64,000 nucleotides of DNA from Streptomyces umbrinus (GCF_030817415.1 NZ_JAUSZI010000002.1:8742001-8806000); one strand, 5' to 3'; positions 1-8,971 are shown, counted from the first letter of the stretch. A program made the numbers and translations. The notes: generated by a model from the letters alone, not told the origin.

Positions 1-462
1 CTCCACCACCCGGTGGCACGGCACGACGACCGGCAGTGGATTGGCAGCCATGGCCATGCCCACGGCCTGGGCCGCCCCCGGCTGGCCGACCCGCCGGGCC
101 AGGTCGCCGTACCCCACCACGGAGCCGTACCGAACGCCGGACGCCAGCTCGCGCAGCACCTGGCGGTTGAACCCGGAGATCAGGGACCAGTCCAGCGGCA
201 GCTCGAAGTCCTTGCGCTCGCCCGCGAAGTACGCCGCGATCTGGCGTATCGCCTCGGCCAGGAGCGGGGACTCCGGTGCCTCGACGGGCTCGGTGCCGAA
301 CCGGGATCCGAGCCGGTCGAGGGTCTTGTCGCACACCGCGTCCGTGGCGTGGAAACCGACGCTGACCAGGCCTTCGCCGGTCGCGGCCAGCAGCAGCGGA
401 CCGATGTCGCTGTCGACGACGGTCCACACCACTCGCTGCTCGTTCTGCCCATGGCTGTCCAT
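1..462 (-). CDS. ogt: Methylated-DNA-protein-cysteine methyltransferase, 3' end beyond window
   Basis: This gene encodes an O6-alkylguanine-DNA alkyltransferase that removes alkyl groups from guanine by transfer to its own cysteine. 154 residues are visible. The product ends in the active-site motif PCHRVVE, just inside the window edge, with the acceptor cysteine present, and it carries the preceding helix-turn-helix segment (RQVLRELASGVRYGSVVGYGDLARRVG). The N-terminal domain is the usual ribonuclease-like fold of the family. I chose ATG at 462 because a damage-type promoter -10 box ends 7 nt upstream, so the mRNA is probably leaderless. GTG codons at 471, 483 and 486 are in frame but lie inside or upstream of the promoter. 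The neighbour upstream is a convergently unrelated phosphodiesterase that is read in the same direction and separated by a strong terminator. Only a few C-terminal residues should be missing. Confidence 0.93.
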   Translation of the reverse strand, partial: MDSHGQNEQRVVWTVVDSDIGPLLLAATGEGLVSVGFHATDAVCDKTLDRLGSRFGTEPVEAPESPLLAEAIRQIAAYFAGERKDFELPLDWSLISGFNRQVLRELASGVRYGSVVGYGDLARRVGQPGAAQAVGMAMAANPLPVVVPCHRVVE

Positions 463-469
463 GCGCTCC

Positions 470-492
470 ACGGTACGGCGCACCACTGACAA
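470..492 (-). promoter_or_regulatory. RecA-NDp/PafBC-type DNA damage promoter of ogt
   Basis: Read on the minus strand, the site is TTGTCAGTG (492-484), 8 nt, then TACCGT (475-470). The ATG of ogt follows 7 nt later. This matches the TTGTCAGTG-N8-TANNNT element known for actinobacterial recA and bound by PafBC with RNA polymerase in mycobacteria. The element touches the terminator of the upstream phosphodiesterase gene. Confidence 0.8.
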
Positions 493-534
493 CGCCGGTG
501 GCACGGACGCATGCGAGCGTCCGTGCCACCGGCG
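493..534 (-). terminator. Terminator of the GDPD gene
   Basis: A perfect 18-bp inverted repeat (493-510 and 517-534) with a 6-nt loop lies 20 nt after the stop codon of the phosphodiesterase gene. There is no T run, which is normal for Streptomyces terminators. It isolates ogt from upstream transcription. Confidence 0.75.
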
Positions 535-553
535 GGAGCTGGTGAAGGCGGGT

Positions 554-1429
554 TCAGCGCTCGTTCAGCGCCTCCCGCACCACGTCCGGCTTGTTCGTGA
601 TGACGCCGTCCACGCCGAAGCCCTCGACGCGCCGTGCGTCCGCCGCGGTGTCGACGGTCCAGGTGGAGATCTCCAGCGGCTTGCCGTGCGGCCCTTCGAG
701 CGCGTGGATCGCGGTGACGTAGCCGAGGGAGATCGTCGTGTGCGACGAGTTGATCTGGTCGGCGAACTGCGCGTACGCGGGCAGCTCCGCGACCGGCGGC
801 GTACCCAGGAAACCCGTCTTGATGTCGGGCCGCAGCGCGTGCACCGCCCGAATGCTGTCCGCGCTGAAACTCTGTACGACCAGCTTGCTCCGAACGTGGG
901 CCGGACCGAGCCAGCCCTCGTTGCTGAGGACCTTGAGGGTCTCCCGCTCGATGCCCGGGTAGAGCGCGGGATTCTTGATCTCCAGGACGAGTTTCTGGTG
1001 ATTGCGTGAAACCCGGTTCATGTACTGCGTCAGGGTCGGTACGCGCGCGCCCGCGAACCGGGGGCTGAACCAGCTGCCCGCGTCGAGGCGCGCGATCTCC
1101 GCGGCGGTGAAGTCCTTGACCTTCCAGGGCGCCCGCCCGGGGAAGACCTCCTCGACGTCGGTCGTGCGGGTCAGGCTGTCGTCGTGGATCACCACGAGCT
1201 CGCCGTCCTTGGTGCGCTGGACGTCGTTCTCGACCCAGCGGAACCCTAGGTCGTCGGCCTTGTCGATGGCGGCCAGGGTGTTCTCGGGGGCGTAGGCCGA
1301 GGCGCCGCGGTGGGCGATCACCTGAGTCCGGTCGGTGTCCGGCGCGGCGTGGGCGGTGGGTGCGGGGAGAACAACGACAGCGGCTCCCAGGAGCGCGGTG
1401 GTCGTGGCGGCGGCAGCGCGCGCGTGCAT
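554..1429 (-). CDS. Secreted glycerophosphodiester phosphodiesterase
   Basis: The 291-residue product belongs to the GDPD/GlpQ TIM-barrel family, which hydrolyses glycerophosphodiesters to glycerol 3-phosphate and an alcohol. The N terminus is a typical signal peptide (about residues 1-28, hydrophobic AAAATTTALLGAAVVVLP followed by AHA cleavage-like sites), so the enzyme is exported. The family motif HRGASAYAPENTLAAI is present, followed by the metal-binding E-x-D (VENDVQ) and the catalytic VIHDD histidine. The start ATG at 1429 is preceded by AAGGAGT at suitable spacing. It is monocistronic by position, with a terminator after it. It probably scavenges phosphate or glycerol from phospholipid or teichoic acid breakdown products. 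Substrate is inferred only. Confidence 0.9.
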   Translation of the reverse strand: MHARAAAATTTALLGAAVVVLPAPTAHAAPDTDRTQVIAHRGASAYAPENTLAAIDKADDLGFRWVENDVQRTKDGELVVIHDDSLTRTTDVEEVFPGRAPWKVKDFTAAEIARLDAGSWFSPRFAGARVPTLTQYMNRVSRNHQKLVLEIKNPALYPGIERETLKVLSNEGWLGPAHVRSKLVVQSFSADSIRAVHALRPDIKTGFLGTPPVAELPAYAQFADQINSSHTTISLGYVTAIHALEGPHGKPLEISTWTVDTAADARRVEGFGVDGVITNKPDVVREALNER

Positions 1430-1536
1430 GCGTACTCCTTGCGTCTGTGTTCACGGACCGTCCTAGAGTGACAGCAGAGGGTCAACAGTAGGGGGGTGCA
1501 GGATGGCCACAGATTGAATGGAGTTGCCCATGTCCG

Positions 1537-1572
1537 ATCACGCGTGCCGCACAAGTGCGGCAAGGCCGTGAT
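1537..1572. other. Two-part hairpin between GDPD gene and MHYT gene
   Basis: The stretch can fold with an outer stem ATCACG/CGTGAT and an inner stem TGCCGCA/TGCGGCA around a 4-nt loop. It lies 134 nt before the MHYT gene and 108 nt before the start of the divergent GDPD gene. It may be part of either 5' region. No known riboswitch class is recognised. Confidence 0.35.
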
Positions 1573-1705
1573 TCTTTGCCGGAAAATCGTTCGAGCGTTC
1601 CGGGGCGAGTCATACTCTCTGCGTCAACCCTGACCGCCGTGGCGGTCCTGGGACGGGGCATCTCACGAATTTCCGGGACTCAACAGGGCGGAAGGGCAAC
1701 CGCGC

Positions 1706-2572
1706 ATGCAGGGCACGATCGACGGATTCAGCTACGGACTCGTCACGCCGCTGGTGGCGTATCTGATGGCCTGCCTCGGTGGAGCGCTGGGCCTGCGCTG
1801 CACCACGAGATCGATGCTCGTCACCCGCTCCTGGCGACCGGGCTGGCTCGCCCTCGGATCGGCGGCGATCGGTTCCGGCATATGGACCATGCACTTCATC
1901 GCGATGATGGGTTTCTCCGTCCAGGGAACCCCGATCCGCTACGACAAACTGACGACGTTCGCGAGCCTCGGCGTCGCGATCGTCATGGTCGGCATCGGAA
2001 TCTTCATCGTCGGCTACAAGGGAGCCTCCGGAACGGCCCTGTTCACAGGGGGCACCATCACCGGCCTGGGTATCGCCTCGATGCACTACCTGGGTATGGC
2101 CGGAATGCGACTCAACGGAAAGCTCGAGTACAACACCTTCACCGTTTCCGCCTCGGTCGTCATAGCCGTCGTCGCCGCGATCGCGGCCCTGTGGGCGGCA
2201 GGTCAGGTCCGCGGCTTCATGTGGAGCGTGGGCGCGAGCCTCGTCATGGGGCTTGCCGTCAGCGGCATGCACTACACCGGCATGGCCGCCCTCAACGTCC
2301 ATCTGCACGGCGCCGCCAGCACCCCGTCCGGGGACTCGCCCGCGACCCTGCTGGCCCCCCTGATGATCGGCCCGCTGGCCTTCCTGTTGCTGGCCGGCGT
2401 CGTCGTGATGTTCGACCCGCTGATGGTCATGGGCAAGCCCGACTGGAGCCCCGCCGAGCAGAAGCCCGGCATCCCGGCCCACACAGTCCGCCACACCGGC
2501 CGCCGGTCCGTGCCCGGCCAGCGCCGCCGGAGCTCCAGGCGCACCGGCTCCCGCACCCCGCAGAACTGGTGA
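1706..2572 (+). CDS. MHYT-domain integral membrane sensor
   Basis: The 288-residue protein is a polytopic membrane protein with about seven hydrophobic segments. It carries the repeated signature that names the MHYT family: MHFIAMMG near residue 65, MHYLGMAG near 129 and MHYTGMAA near 190, each in a predicted membrane helix. In other bacteria the domain is fused to GGDEF/EAL or kinase modules and is proposed to bind copper and sense diatomic gases. Here no output domain is attached. After residue 250 there is only a short basic, proline-rich tail. A GGAAGGG box precedes the ATG. It ends 10 nt before the uvrB promoter and probably forms its own unit. Its partner protein is unknown. Confidence 0.85.
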   Translation: MQGTIDGFSYGLVTPLVAYLMACLGGALGLRCTTRSMLVTRSWRPGWLALGSAAIGSGIWTMHFIAMMGFSVQGTPIRYDKLTTFASLGVAIVMVGIGIFIVGYKGASGTALFTGGTITGLGIASMHYLGMAGMRLNGKLEYNTFTVSASVVIAVVAAIAALWAAGQVRGFMWSVGASLVMGLAVSGMHYTGMAALNVHLHGAASTPSGDSPATLLAPLMIGPLAFLLLAGVVVMFDPLMVMGKPDWSPAEQKPGIPAHTVRHTGRRSVPGQRRRSSRRTGSRTPQNW

Positions 2573-2582
2573 CGCGACCCGG

Positions 2583-2605
2583 TTGTCAGTGCGGGGTCGT
2601 ACGGT
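2583..2605 (+). promoter_or_regulatory. RecA-NDp/PafBC-type promoter of uvrB
   Basis: TTGTCAGTG (2583-2591), 8 nt, then TACGGT (2600-2605). The uvrB ATG follows after 7 nt, so transcription should begin at or within one base of the start codon. The nearly ideal first half-site also explains why the TTG at 2583, in frame with uvrB, is a poor start choice. Confidence 0.85.
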
Positions 2606-2612
2606 GGAACCC

Positions 2613-4751
2613 ATGCGGCCCGTATCCAAGATCGAACGCACGGTGGCGCCCTTCGAGGTCGTCAGCCCCTACCAGCCCAGCGGCGACCAGCCCGCTGCCA
2701 TCGCCGACCTCGAGCGGCGTATCCGCGCAGGTGAGAAGGACGTGGTCCTGCTCGGCGCGACCGGCACCGGCAAGTCCGCCACCACCGCGTGGATGATCGA
2801 GAAGCTCCAGCGCCCCACCCTCGTGATGGCACCGAACAAGACGCTGGCCGCCCAGCTGGCCAACGAGTTCCGCGAGCTGCTGCCGAACAACGCCGTCGAG
2901 TACTTCGTCTCGTACTACGACTACTACCAGCCCGAGGCGTACGTCCCGCAGTCGGACACCTACATCGAGAAGGACTCCTCGGTCAACGAGGAGGTGGAGC
3001 GCCTGCGCCACTCCGCGACCAACTCGCTGCTCACCCGCCGGGACGTTGTCGTCGTCGCCTCGGTCTCCTGCATCTACGGCCTGGGTACGCCGCAGGAGTA
3101 CGTGGACCGCATGGTCAACCTCAAGATCGGCGACGAGATCGACCGGGACGACCTCCTGCGCCGCTTCGTCGACATCCAGTACACGCGCAACGACCTGGCC
3201 TTCACCCGCGGCACGTTCCGCGTGCGCGGCGACACCATCGAGATCTTCCCGGTCTACGAGGAGCTGGCCGTCCGCATCGAGATGTTCGGCGACGAGATCG
3301 AGGCCCTCTCCACGCTGCACCCCCTCACCGGCGAGATCATCAGCGACGACCAGCAGCTGTACATCTTCCCGGCCACGCACTACGTCGCGGGGCCCGAGCG
3401 CCTGGAGCGCGCCGCCAACGACATCGAGAAGGAACTGGGCGAGCGCCTCTCGGAGCTGGAGAAGCAGGGCAAGCTCCTGGAGGCCCAGCGCCTGCGGATG
3501 CGCACGACGTACGACCTCGAAATGCTCCGCCAGATCGGCTCCTGCTCGGGCGTCGAGAACTACTCGATGCACTTCGACGGCCGCGAGCCGGGCTCCCCGC
3601 CGAACACACTGATCGACTACTTCCCGGACGACTTCCTGCTCGTCATCGACGAGTCGCACGTCACGGTCCCGCAGATCGGCGCGATGTACGAGGGCGACGC
3701 CTCCCGCAAGCGCACCCTCGTCGACCACGGCTTCCGGCTGCCGTCCGCCCTGGACAACCGCCCCCTGAAGTGGGAGGAGTTCCAGGAGCGCATCGGCCAG
3801 GCCGTCTACCTGTCGGCGACACCGGGCAAGTACGAGCTCTCGCGCGGCGACGGCTTCGTCGAGCAGATCATCCGCCCCACCGGCCTCATCGACCCCGAGG
3901 TCGTCGTCAAGCCCACCGAGGGCCAGATCGACGACCTGGTGCACGAGATCCGCAAGCGCACCGAGAAGGACGAGCGCGTCCTGGTCACCACCCTCACCAA
4001 GAAGATGGCCGAGGACCTCACCGACTACTTCCTCGAACTGGGCATCCAGGTCCGCTATCTGCACAGTGACGTCGACACCCTGCGCCGTGTCGAACTGCTG
4101 CGCGAGCTGCGGGCCGGCGAGTTCGACGTCCTCGTCGGAATCAACCTCCTCAGGGAGGGCCTCGACCTGCCCGAGGTCTCCCTGGTGTCGATCCTCGACG
4201 CCGACAAGGAGGGCTTCCTGCGCTCCGGCACCTCCCTGATCCAGACCATCGGCCGCGCCGCCCGCAACGTGTCCGGTCAGGTCCACATGTACGCCGACAA
4301 GATCACCCCGGCGATGGAGAAGGCCATCGAGGAGACCAACCGCCGCCGGGAGAAGCAGGTCGCGTACAACACGGAGAGGGGCATCGACCCGCAGCCCCTC
4401 CGCAAGAAGATCAACGACATCGTGGCGCAGATCGCCCGCGAGGACGTCGACACGGAACAGCTGCTCGGCTCGGGCTACCGCAAGTCGTCGGACGGCAAGG
4501 GCGCCAAGGCCCCCGTGCCCGCGCTCGGTGGAAAGGCGGCCAAGGGCGCCAAGTCCGCCAAGGGCAAGGCCAAGGAGACCGTCCCGACCGACCGGCCCGC
4601 GGCGGAACTCGCCGAGCAGATCGAGGAGATGACGGAGCGGATGCGCGCGGCCGCCGCGAACCTGCAGTTCGAGATCGCCGCGAGGTTGCGTGACGAGGTC
4701 TCGGAGATGAAGAAGGAACTGCGACAGATGAAGGAAGCCGGCATCGCCTGA
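2613..4751 (+). CDS. uvrB: UvrABC excinuclease subunit B
   Basis: The 712-residue protein is the DNA-loading subunit of nucleotide excision repair. UvrA delivers it to lesions and it recruits UvrC. Visible motifs are Walker [14 protein letters not shown] near residue 50, the beta-hairpin region [21 protein letters not shown] near 100-120, DESHVTVPQ (motif II) near 345, and helicase motifs V and VI ([13 protein letters not shown] and QTIGRAARN). The C-terminal UVR domain ([25 protein letters not shown]) that binds UvrC is intact. A lysine/alanine-rich linker around residues 625-665 precedes it. ATG 2613 ([23 protein letters not shown]) is preferred because the promoter ends 7 nt upstream. It is monocistronic with a leaderless transcript predicted. 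Confidence 0.98.
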   Translation: MRPVSKIERTVAPFEVVSPYQPSGDQPAAIADLERRIRAGEKDVVLLGATGTGKSATTAWMIEKLQRPTLVMAPNKTLAAQLANEFRELLPNNAVEYFVSYYDYYQPEAYVPQSDTYIEKDSSVNEEVERLRHSATNSLLTRRDVVVVASVSCIYGLGTPQEYVDRMVNLKIGDEIDRDDLLRRFVDIQYTRNDLAFTRGTFRVRGDTIEIFPVYEELAVRIEMFGDEIEALSTLHPLTGEIISDDQQLYIFPATHYVAGPERLERAANDIEKELGERLSELEKQGKLLEAQRLRMRTTYDLEMLRQIGSCSGVENYSMHFDGREPGSPPNTLIDYFPDDFLLVIDESHVTVPQIGAMYEGDASRKRTLVDHGFRLPSALDNRPLKWEEFQERIGQAVYLSATPGKYELSRGDGFVEQIIRPTGLIDPEVVVKPTEGQIDDLVHEIRKRTEKDERVLVTTLTKKMAEDLTDYFLELGIQVRYLHSDVDTLRRVELLRELRAGEFDVLVGINLLREGLDLPEVSLVSILDADKEGFLRSGTSLIQTIGRAARNVSGQVHMYADKITPAMEKAIEETNRRREKQVAYNTERGIDPQPLRKKINDIVAQIAREDVDTEQLLGSGYRKSSDGKGAKAPVPALGGKAAKGAKSAKGKAKETVPTDRPAAELAEQIEEMTERMRAAAANLQFEIAARLRDEVSEMKKELRQMKEAGIA

Positions 4752-4810
4752 CACCCGGAGTGGCGCGCTGTGTTGCAAGACCGACACAAAGTGTGCACCA
4801 GGGTTCGGCG

Positions 4811-4833
4811 CTGTCAGTGGCTCTGCGTAGGGT
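4811..4833 (+). promoter_or_regulatory. RecA-NDp/PafBC-type promoter of the terD operon
   Basis: CTGTCAGTG (4811-4819), 8 nt, TAGGGT (4828-4833). The predicted start of transcription near 4840 leaves a leader of about 50 nt before the GTG start of the TerD gene. The match to the copies before uvrA and uvrB is very close. Confidence 0.8.
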
Positions 4834-4891
4834 TGCTGGTCAACCGCAGGACTCTGCGGCAACAGGGGACAGTTCGAGAGGGGAACAGCGC

Positions 4892-5470
4892 GTGACGGTC
4901 AACATGACCAAGGGTCAGGCCATCAGTCTGCAGAAGAACGACGGAGGCACGCTGACCGCGGTCCGCATGGGGCTCGGCTGGCAGGCCGCCCCGCGACGTG
5001 GCCTGTTCGGCTCTCGCACCCGTGAGATCGACCTCGACGCGTCCGCCGTGCTGTTCGCGGACAAGCAGCCGGTCGACGTGGTGTTCTTCCGCCACCTCGT
5101 CAGCGACGACGGCTCCGTGCGCCACACCGGTGACAACCTCGTCGGCGGCGTTGGCCAGGGCGGCGACGACGAGGCGATCCTCGTCGACCTCGCGCGCATC
5201 CCGGTCCACATCGACCAGATCGTCTTCACCGTGAACTCGTTCACGGGCCAGACCTTCCAGGAGGTGCAGGACGCGTTCTGCCGCCTGGTCGACGAGACCA
5301 ACGGCCAGGAGCTGGCCCGTTACACGCTGGCCGGCGGCGGCCAGTACACGGCGCAGATCATGGCGAAGGTCCACCGCGCGGGCGCGGGCTGGCAGATGAC
5401 CGCTCTCGGTACGCCGGCCAACGGCCGCACCTTCCAGGACCTGATGCCGGCGATCCTGCCGCACCTGTAG
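4892..5470 (+). CDS. TerD-family calcium-binding stress protein
   Basis: The 192-residue product is a stand-alone TerD domain, the family linked to tellurite resistance, calcium binding and general stress. The family calcium-binding pattern is clear: HTGDNLVGGVGQGGDDEAILVDLARIP, around residues 80-108. The end (ARYTLAGGGQYTAQIMAKVHR) is also typical. It begins MTVNMTKGQAISLQKNDGG. The GTG at 4892 follows a GAGAGGGG ribosome site by 8 nt. It is cytoplasmic by lack of signal or membrane segments. It forms an operon with the next gene (45-nt gap) behind a DNA-damage-type promoter, so it is likely induced together with uvrA and uvrB. The biochemical role of TerD proteins is not settled. Confidence 0.92.
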   Translation: MTVNMTKGQAISLQKNDGGTLTAVRMGLGWQAAPRRGLFGSRTREIDLDASAVLFADKQPVDVVFFRHLVSDDGSVRHTGDNLVGGVGQGGDDEAILVDLARIPVHIDQIVFTVNSFTGQTFQEVQDAFCRLVDETNGQELARYTLAGGGQYTAQIMAKVHRAGAGWQMTALGTPANGRTFQDLMPAILPHL

Positions 5471-5515
5471 GCAGCCCGGCACCCGGCGCACGAGTACATA
5501 GGGGGAACGAAGGCG

Positions 5516-7552
5516 ATGACGGCTGAGCTGGTCCGGGGGCAGAACCACCCGCTGCCCCAGGCCCGACTTGAGATCCGGGTGTCGGCCGGAAAACCGATCG
5601 TGGCCGGGGCCACGCTCAGCGACGAACAGGGCACGGTGCACGGTGTCGAGTGGGTGGCCCACCCGGGCTCACCCACTCTGCCCGGTCTGGAGGTCTCCAA
5701 GCAGGCGGCGGCGGACCACCGCCTCGCGTGCGACCTGGACGCCCTGCCCGAGTCCGTGCACCGGGTCAGCGTGCTGCTCGCGCTGCCGTCCGGAGGCAGC
5801 GGGCCGCTCAGGTTCGGCTCCGTCGCCGCGCCCTTCGTCGCGGTCACCGGACTCGACGGCTCCGAGGTCGCCAGCTACACGATCACAGGACTCGACGCGG
5901 AGTCGGCCGTCGTCGCACTGGAGCTCTACCGCAGGCAGGGTGCCTGGAAGGTCCGCGCCGTGGGCCAGGGATACGCGGGCGGCCTCGCCGAACTCCTCGC
6001 CGACCAGGGCCTGCCCGAGGCCCGTCAACTCGCGGGCAGCATCAACGACGCGGTTGCCCAGGGCCTCGCCCGGTCGGTGGCCGCACCTCCGCCGCGGACG
6101 TCGGAGGGCGACCGCTCGCGGCACGCCGCGACCCCGGCACTGGGTCAGAACCAGGGCGGAGCCACGCCCCAGGGCGCCCCCGGCCACGTATCGCCGCAGC
6201 ACGGACACCCGGGCGGGCCGGGACACACGGCGTCCGGCACTCCCGGTCACGCCACACCGCAGGGCGGCCACCCCGGAGGACCCGGGCAGCCTGACCCGTC
6301 CGCGGTCACCCAGCCCGCCGGTGCCGGAGGCCCTGTCGACTACAGCCACCCGGGACGGCAGGCCGCCGCGCCTCCGCCGCCCCCGCCGACAGCGCCCCCG
6401 GCCCAGCCGGGACAGCCCGCGCAGCCCGTCGCGGGCGACGCGACCGGCTGGTCGATGGAGGAGCGCCTGTACAACCAGGTGTGGGGCATGTTCGAGGACC
6501 TGGCCCGCGCCACGGCCGCGTACCGCAGTGCGGTCGACTTCGCCGAGTCGCGTATGGAGCAGGAGCTCGACAAGGTCCTGTCCGACCCGCGCAGCCGCAT
6601 CGGCGGCCAGGGCGACGCGGCGCGTGAGGCCGCCCGCGCCAAGCACTCCCAGCTGATCGACCGGGCCAGGGAGGCCCTCGACCGCGACCTCGCCCAGCTC
6701 ACCGCCGAGGCGGAGGTCGTCGAGCCCGCACTCCCGCCCGCCTTCGCACGCTGGGACAACCCCGTCTGGCACGGCTACCGGGTCCCGATGGAGATCCCCA
6801 TGGCCCTGCGCCTGGGCGACCTCCACCTGCCCGAGAGCGCGGGCCTGAGCATTCCGATGCTGGTGCGGCTGCCGCTGGAGCGCGGTCTGTGGATCGACAG
6901 CGGACGCTCCGGATCCTTCGACGGTTCGATCGCCGACTCCGACGACCTGCGCCGCCTTGGTATGGACACCGCTGTGGCGATCGCGGCCCGGCTCCTCGCC
7001 GTCTATCCGGCAGGCGAGTACACGCTGCATGTCATCGACCCGGCGGGCTCCGGCGCCTCCTCCCTCGCGCCTCTCGTGCAGGCCGGTGTGCTCAACGGCC
7101 CGCCGGCCGCCGGTGCCGCCGGGGTGACCGACGTGCTGGCCCGGCTCACGCAGCGCGTCGATCTCGTACAGATGGCGATCCGCGGCGGCGCGGCCGACTC
7201 CCTGCCGCCCGACCTCGACACGGCCGAGCAACTGCTGATCGTCAACGACTTCCCGCACGGTTTCGACGACCGTGCTGTGACCCGGCTGCGCTATCTCGCG
7301 GACGAGGGCCCGGCCGTCGGCGTCCACCTCATGCTGGTCGCCGACCGGGAGGACGCCACCGCCTACGGGCCGCTGCTCGACCCGCTGTGGCGTTCGCTGC
7401 TCCGGCTCACGCCCACGCCCGACGACCACCTGGCCGACCCGTGGGTCGGGCACGCGTGGACCTACGATCCCTCGCGCGTCCCCCCGGGCAGCCAGGTGCT
7501 CCAGCACGTCCTCACCCAGGTCGCGGCGGCCCGCCGCTCCTGGAACCGCTGA
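5516..7552 (+). CDS. TerD domain fused to a degenerate FtsK/EccC-like ATPase domain
   Basis: The 678-residue protein has four visible parts. Residues 1-185 form a TerD-like domain (ending in LYRRQGAWKVRAVGQGYAGGLAELLADQGL). Residues 190-310 are a Pro/Gly/His-rich linker with repeated GHPGGPG-type words. Residues 315-400 are helical and charged and may form a coiled coil. Residues 410-678 resemble the ATPase core of FtsK/EccC proteins: a strand ending in GLWIDSGRSGSFDGS (461-471) sits where Walker A should be, EYTLHVIDPAG (501-511) where the first acidic strand should be, and EQLLIVNDFPHGF (571-583) where Walker B should be, followed by a GVHLMLVADR strand. The GKS/T of a working P-loop is missing, so this looks like a pseudo-ATPase. 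Domain identity beyond TerD is my inference from pattern. It is the second gene of a damage-promoter operon. Confidence 0.8.
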   Translation: MTAELVRGQNHPLPQARLEIRVSAGKPIVAGATLSDEQGTVHGVEWVAHPGSPTLPGLEVSKQAAADHRLACDLDALPESVHRVSVLLALPSGGSGPLRFGSVAAPFVAVTGLDGSEVASYTITGLDAESAVVALELYRRQGAWKVRAVGQGYAGGLAELLADQGLPEARQLAGSINDAVAQGLARSVAAPPPRTSEGDRSRHAATPALGQNQGGATPQGAPGHVSPQHGHPGGPGHTASGTPGHATPQGGHPGGPGQPDPSAVTQPAGAGGPVDYSHPGRQAAAPPPPPPTAPPAQPGQPAQPVAGDATGWSMEERLYNQVWGMFEDLARATAAYRSAVDFAESRMEQELDKVLSDPRSRIGGQGDAAREAARAKHSQLIDRAREALDRDLAQLTAEAEVVEPALPPAFARWDNPVWHGYRVPMEIPMALRLGDLHLPESAGLSIPMLVRLPLERGLWIDSGRSGSFDGSIADSDDLRRLGMDTAVAIAARLLAVYPAGEYTLHVIDPAGSGASSLAPLVQAGVLNGPPAAGAAGVTDVLARLTQRVDLVQMAIRGGAADSLPPDLDTAEQLLIVNDFPHGFDDRAVTRLRYLADEGPAVGVHLMLVADREDATAYGPLLDPLWRSLLRLTPTPDDHLADPWVGHAWTYDPSRVPPGSQVLQHVLTQVAAARRSWNR

Positions 7553-7627
7553 GGCTCCGCGCACCCTTTACCAAGAGTTCTTCAAGTCGCCTGACCAGCG
7601 CTTTTGGCTCTTCTTTTACTAATCTCT

Positions 7628-7656
7628 TTACCTTTCCTTGGTGATTGGGGTACTGT
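7628..7656 (+). promoter_or_regulatory. Probable housekeeping promoter of terC
   Basis: TTTACC (7628-7633), a 17-nt spacer, then TACTGT (7651-7656). Transcription should begin near 7663, leaving a leader of about 175 nt. The stretch before it (7565-7640) is pyrimidine-rich and less GC-rich than its surroundings. Confidence 0.5.
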
Positions 7657-7662
7657 CGTCCG

Positions 7663-7838
7663 TGCGGAGGGGAGTACTCCCTACCTACTGCGGCGTACCC
7701 GTCAATACGGATCTGGCCAGATCCCGGGGCGTCGGCCCGAGTGCACCGGGCGCATCGCGCGCCCCACCTGCATCGGGTGGAAGAGACCTCCGGCAGCGAC
7801 GACGCTGACACTTGCCGTTACGTACTGCCGGAGGCGCA
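7663..7838 (+). ncRNA. Structured 5' leader of terC, candidate Mn2+ (yybP-ykoY-like) riboswitch
   Basis: The leader has a GGGGAGTA word and a 12-bp palindrome (7670-7681), a 16-bp palindrome (7709-7724) and a perfect 10-bp pair CCTCCGGCAG (7787-7796) with CTGCCGGAGG (7825-7834). The right arm of the last stem contains the GGAGG ribosome site of terC, so the fold would hide it. That is the layout of a translational riboswitch. TerC/Alx exporters are classic yybP-ykoY targets and GGGGAGTA occurs in that aptamer. Class assignment is inference; I could not align it to a covariance model. Confidence 0.5.
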
Positions 7839-8840
7839 GTGGATGTTTCCGTGACCCTTTGGGTCCTGACGATCGTGGGCCTTGCCGCCCTCATCGCGGT
7901 CGATTTCTTCATCGGCCGCAAGCCGCACGACGTATCAATCAAGGAAGCCGGAATCTGGACGATCGTCTGGATCGTCCTGGCCGGGCTGTTCGGCCTCGGA
8001 CTGCTCGTCTTCTCCGGAGGCCAGCCCTCGGGAGAGTTCTTCGCCGGCTTCATCACCGAGAAGTCGCTGAGCGTCGACAACCTCTTCGTCTTCGTCCTGA
8101 TCATGGCGAAGTTCTCGGTGCCGTCCCAGTACCAGCAGCGGGTGCTGCTGGTCGGTGTGCTCATAGCCCTCGTCCTGCGCGCGATATTCATCGCCGCGGG
8201 CGCCGCGATCCTCGCGAGCTTCGCGTGGGTGTTCTACATCTTCGGCGCGTTCCTCATCTACACCGCCTGGAAGCTGATCCAGGAGGCCCGGGCCGACGAG
8301 TCGGACGAGGACTGGGAGGAGAACAAGCTCCTCAAGGCCGCCGAGAAGCGCTTCGGAGTCGCCGACCGCTACCACGGCACCAAGCTGTGGATCCAGCAGA
8401 ACGGCAAGCGAGTCATGACGCCGATGCTGGTCGTCATGCTGGCGATCGGCACCACCGACGTGCTCTTCGCACTCGACTCGATCCCGGCGATCTTCGGCCT
8501 GACGCAGGACCCGTACATCGTCTTCACGGCCAACGCGTTCGCGCTGATGGGTCTGCGGCAGCTGTACTTCCTGATCGGCGGACTCCTGAGGAAGCTGGTC
8601 CACCTCAGCTACGGCCTGTCGGTGATCCTCGGCTTCATCGGCGTCAAGCTGGTGCTGCACGCGCTGCACGAGTCCGGCGTCCACGTCCCGGAGATCTCCA
8701 TCCCGGTCTCCCTCGGCGTGATCTGCGCGGTCCTGGTGGTCACCACGATCACCAGCCTGATGGCCTCCAAGAAGCAGGCGGCGGCCGAGGCGGCGCAGAG
8801 CGACGACGAAGGCGCTCCGAAGGACAGCATCGAGGCCTGA
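7839..8840 (+). CDS. TerC/Alx-family membrane metal exporter
   Basis: The 333-residue integral membrane protein belongs to the TerC/Alx family, whose studied members export manganese. About nine transmembrane helices can be drawn. Family signatures are EKSLSVDNLFVFVLI near residue 75 and GTTDVLFALDSIPAIFG near 205, each with the conserved acidic residue in a membrane helix. A cytoplasmic charged loop (EARADESDEDWEENKLLKAAEKRF) lies between the two halves. GTG 7839 (MDVSVTLWVLT) is chosen because GGAGG stands 4 nt before it. A TTG further upstream at 7812 would put codons inside the hairpin. It is monocistronic, with a terminator after it. Control is probably through the leader stem that covers the ribosome site. 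Confidence 0.92.
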   Translation: MDVSVTLWVLTIVGLAALIAVDFFIGRKPHDVSIKEAGIWTIVWIVLAGLFGLGLLVFSGGQPSGEFFAGFITEKSLSVDNLFVFVLIMAKFSVPSQYQQRVLLVGVLIALVLRAIFIAAGAAILASFAWVFYIFGAFLIYTAWKLIQEARADESDEDWEENKLLKAAEKRFGVADRYHGTKLWIQQNGKRVMTPMLVVMLAIGTTDVLFALDSIPAIFGLTQDPYIVFTANAFALMGLRQLYFLIGGLLRKLVHLSYGLSVILGFIGVKLVLHALHESGVHVPEISIPVSLGVICAVLVVTTITSLMASKKQAAAEAAQSDDEGAPKDSIEA

Positions 8841-8864
8841 CCACGTCGGACGTAGAAACAACCA

Positions 8865-8911
8865 GCACCGGGAGCGGCCCGCGGCGAATTGCCGACCACC
8901 GCTCCCGGTGC
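8865..8911 (+). terminator. Terminator after terC
   Basis: A perfect 13-bp inverted repeat (8865-8877 and 8899-8911) with a 21-nt loop starts 25 nt after the terC stop codon and is followed by TTGCTTGTCT. Confidence 0.7.
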
Positions 8912-8971
8912 TTGCTTGTCTACTGAGCGCGTTTCCCGGCCCGGGGACGCCGTGGCCGGATGGAGACACCG

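Noticed and set aside
2583..2612. TTG 2583 as uvrB start
   Set aside because: The TTG is the first base triplet of the damage-type promoter; ATG 2613 fits the family and the promoter distance.
2586..4862. 758-codon minus-strand frame opposite uvrB
   Set aside because: Antisense shadow of uvrB; no ribosome site, no recognisable motif.
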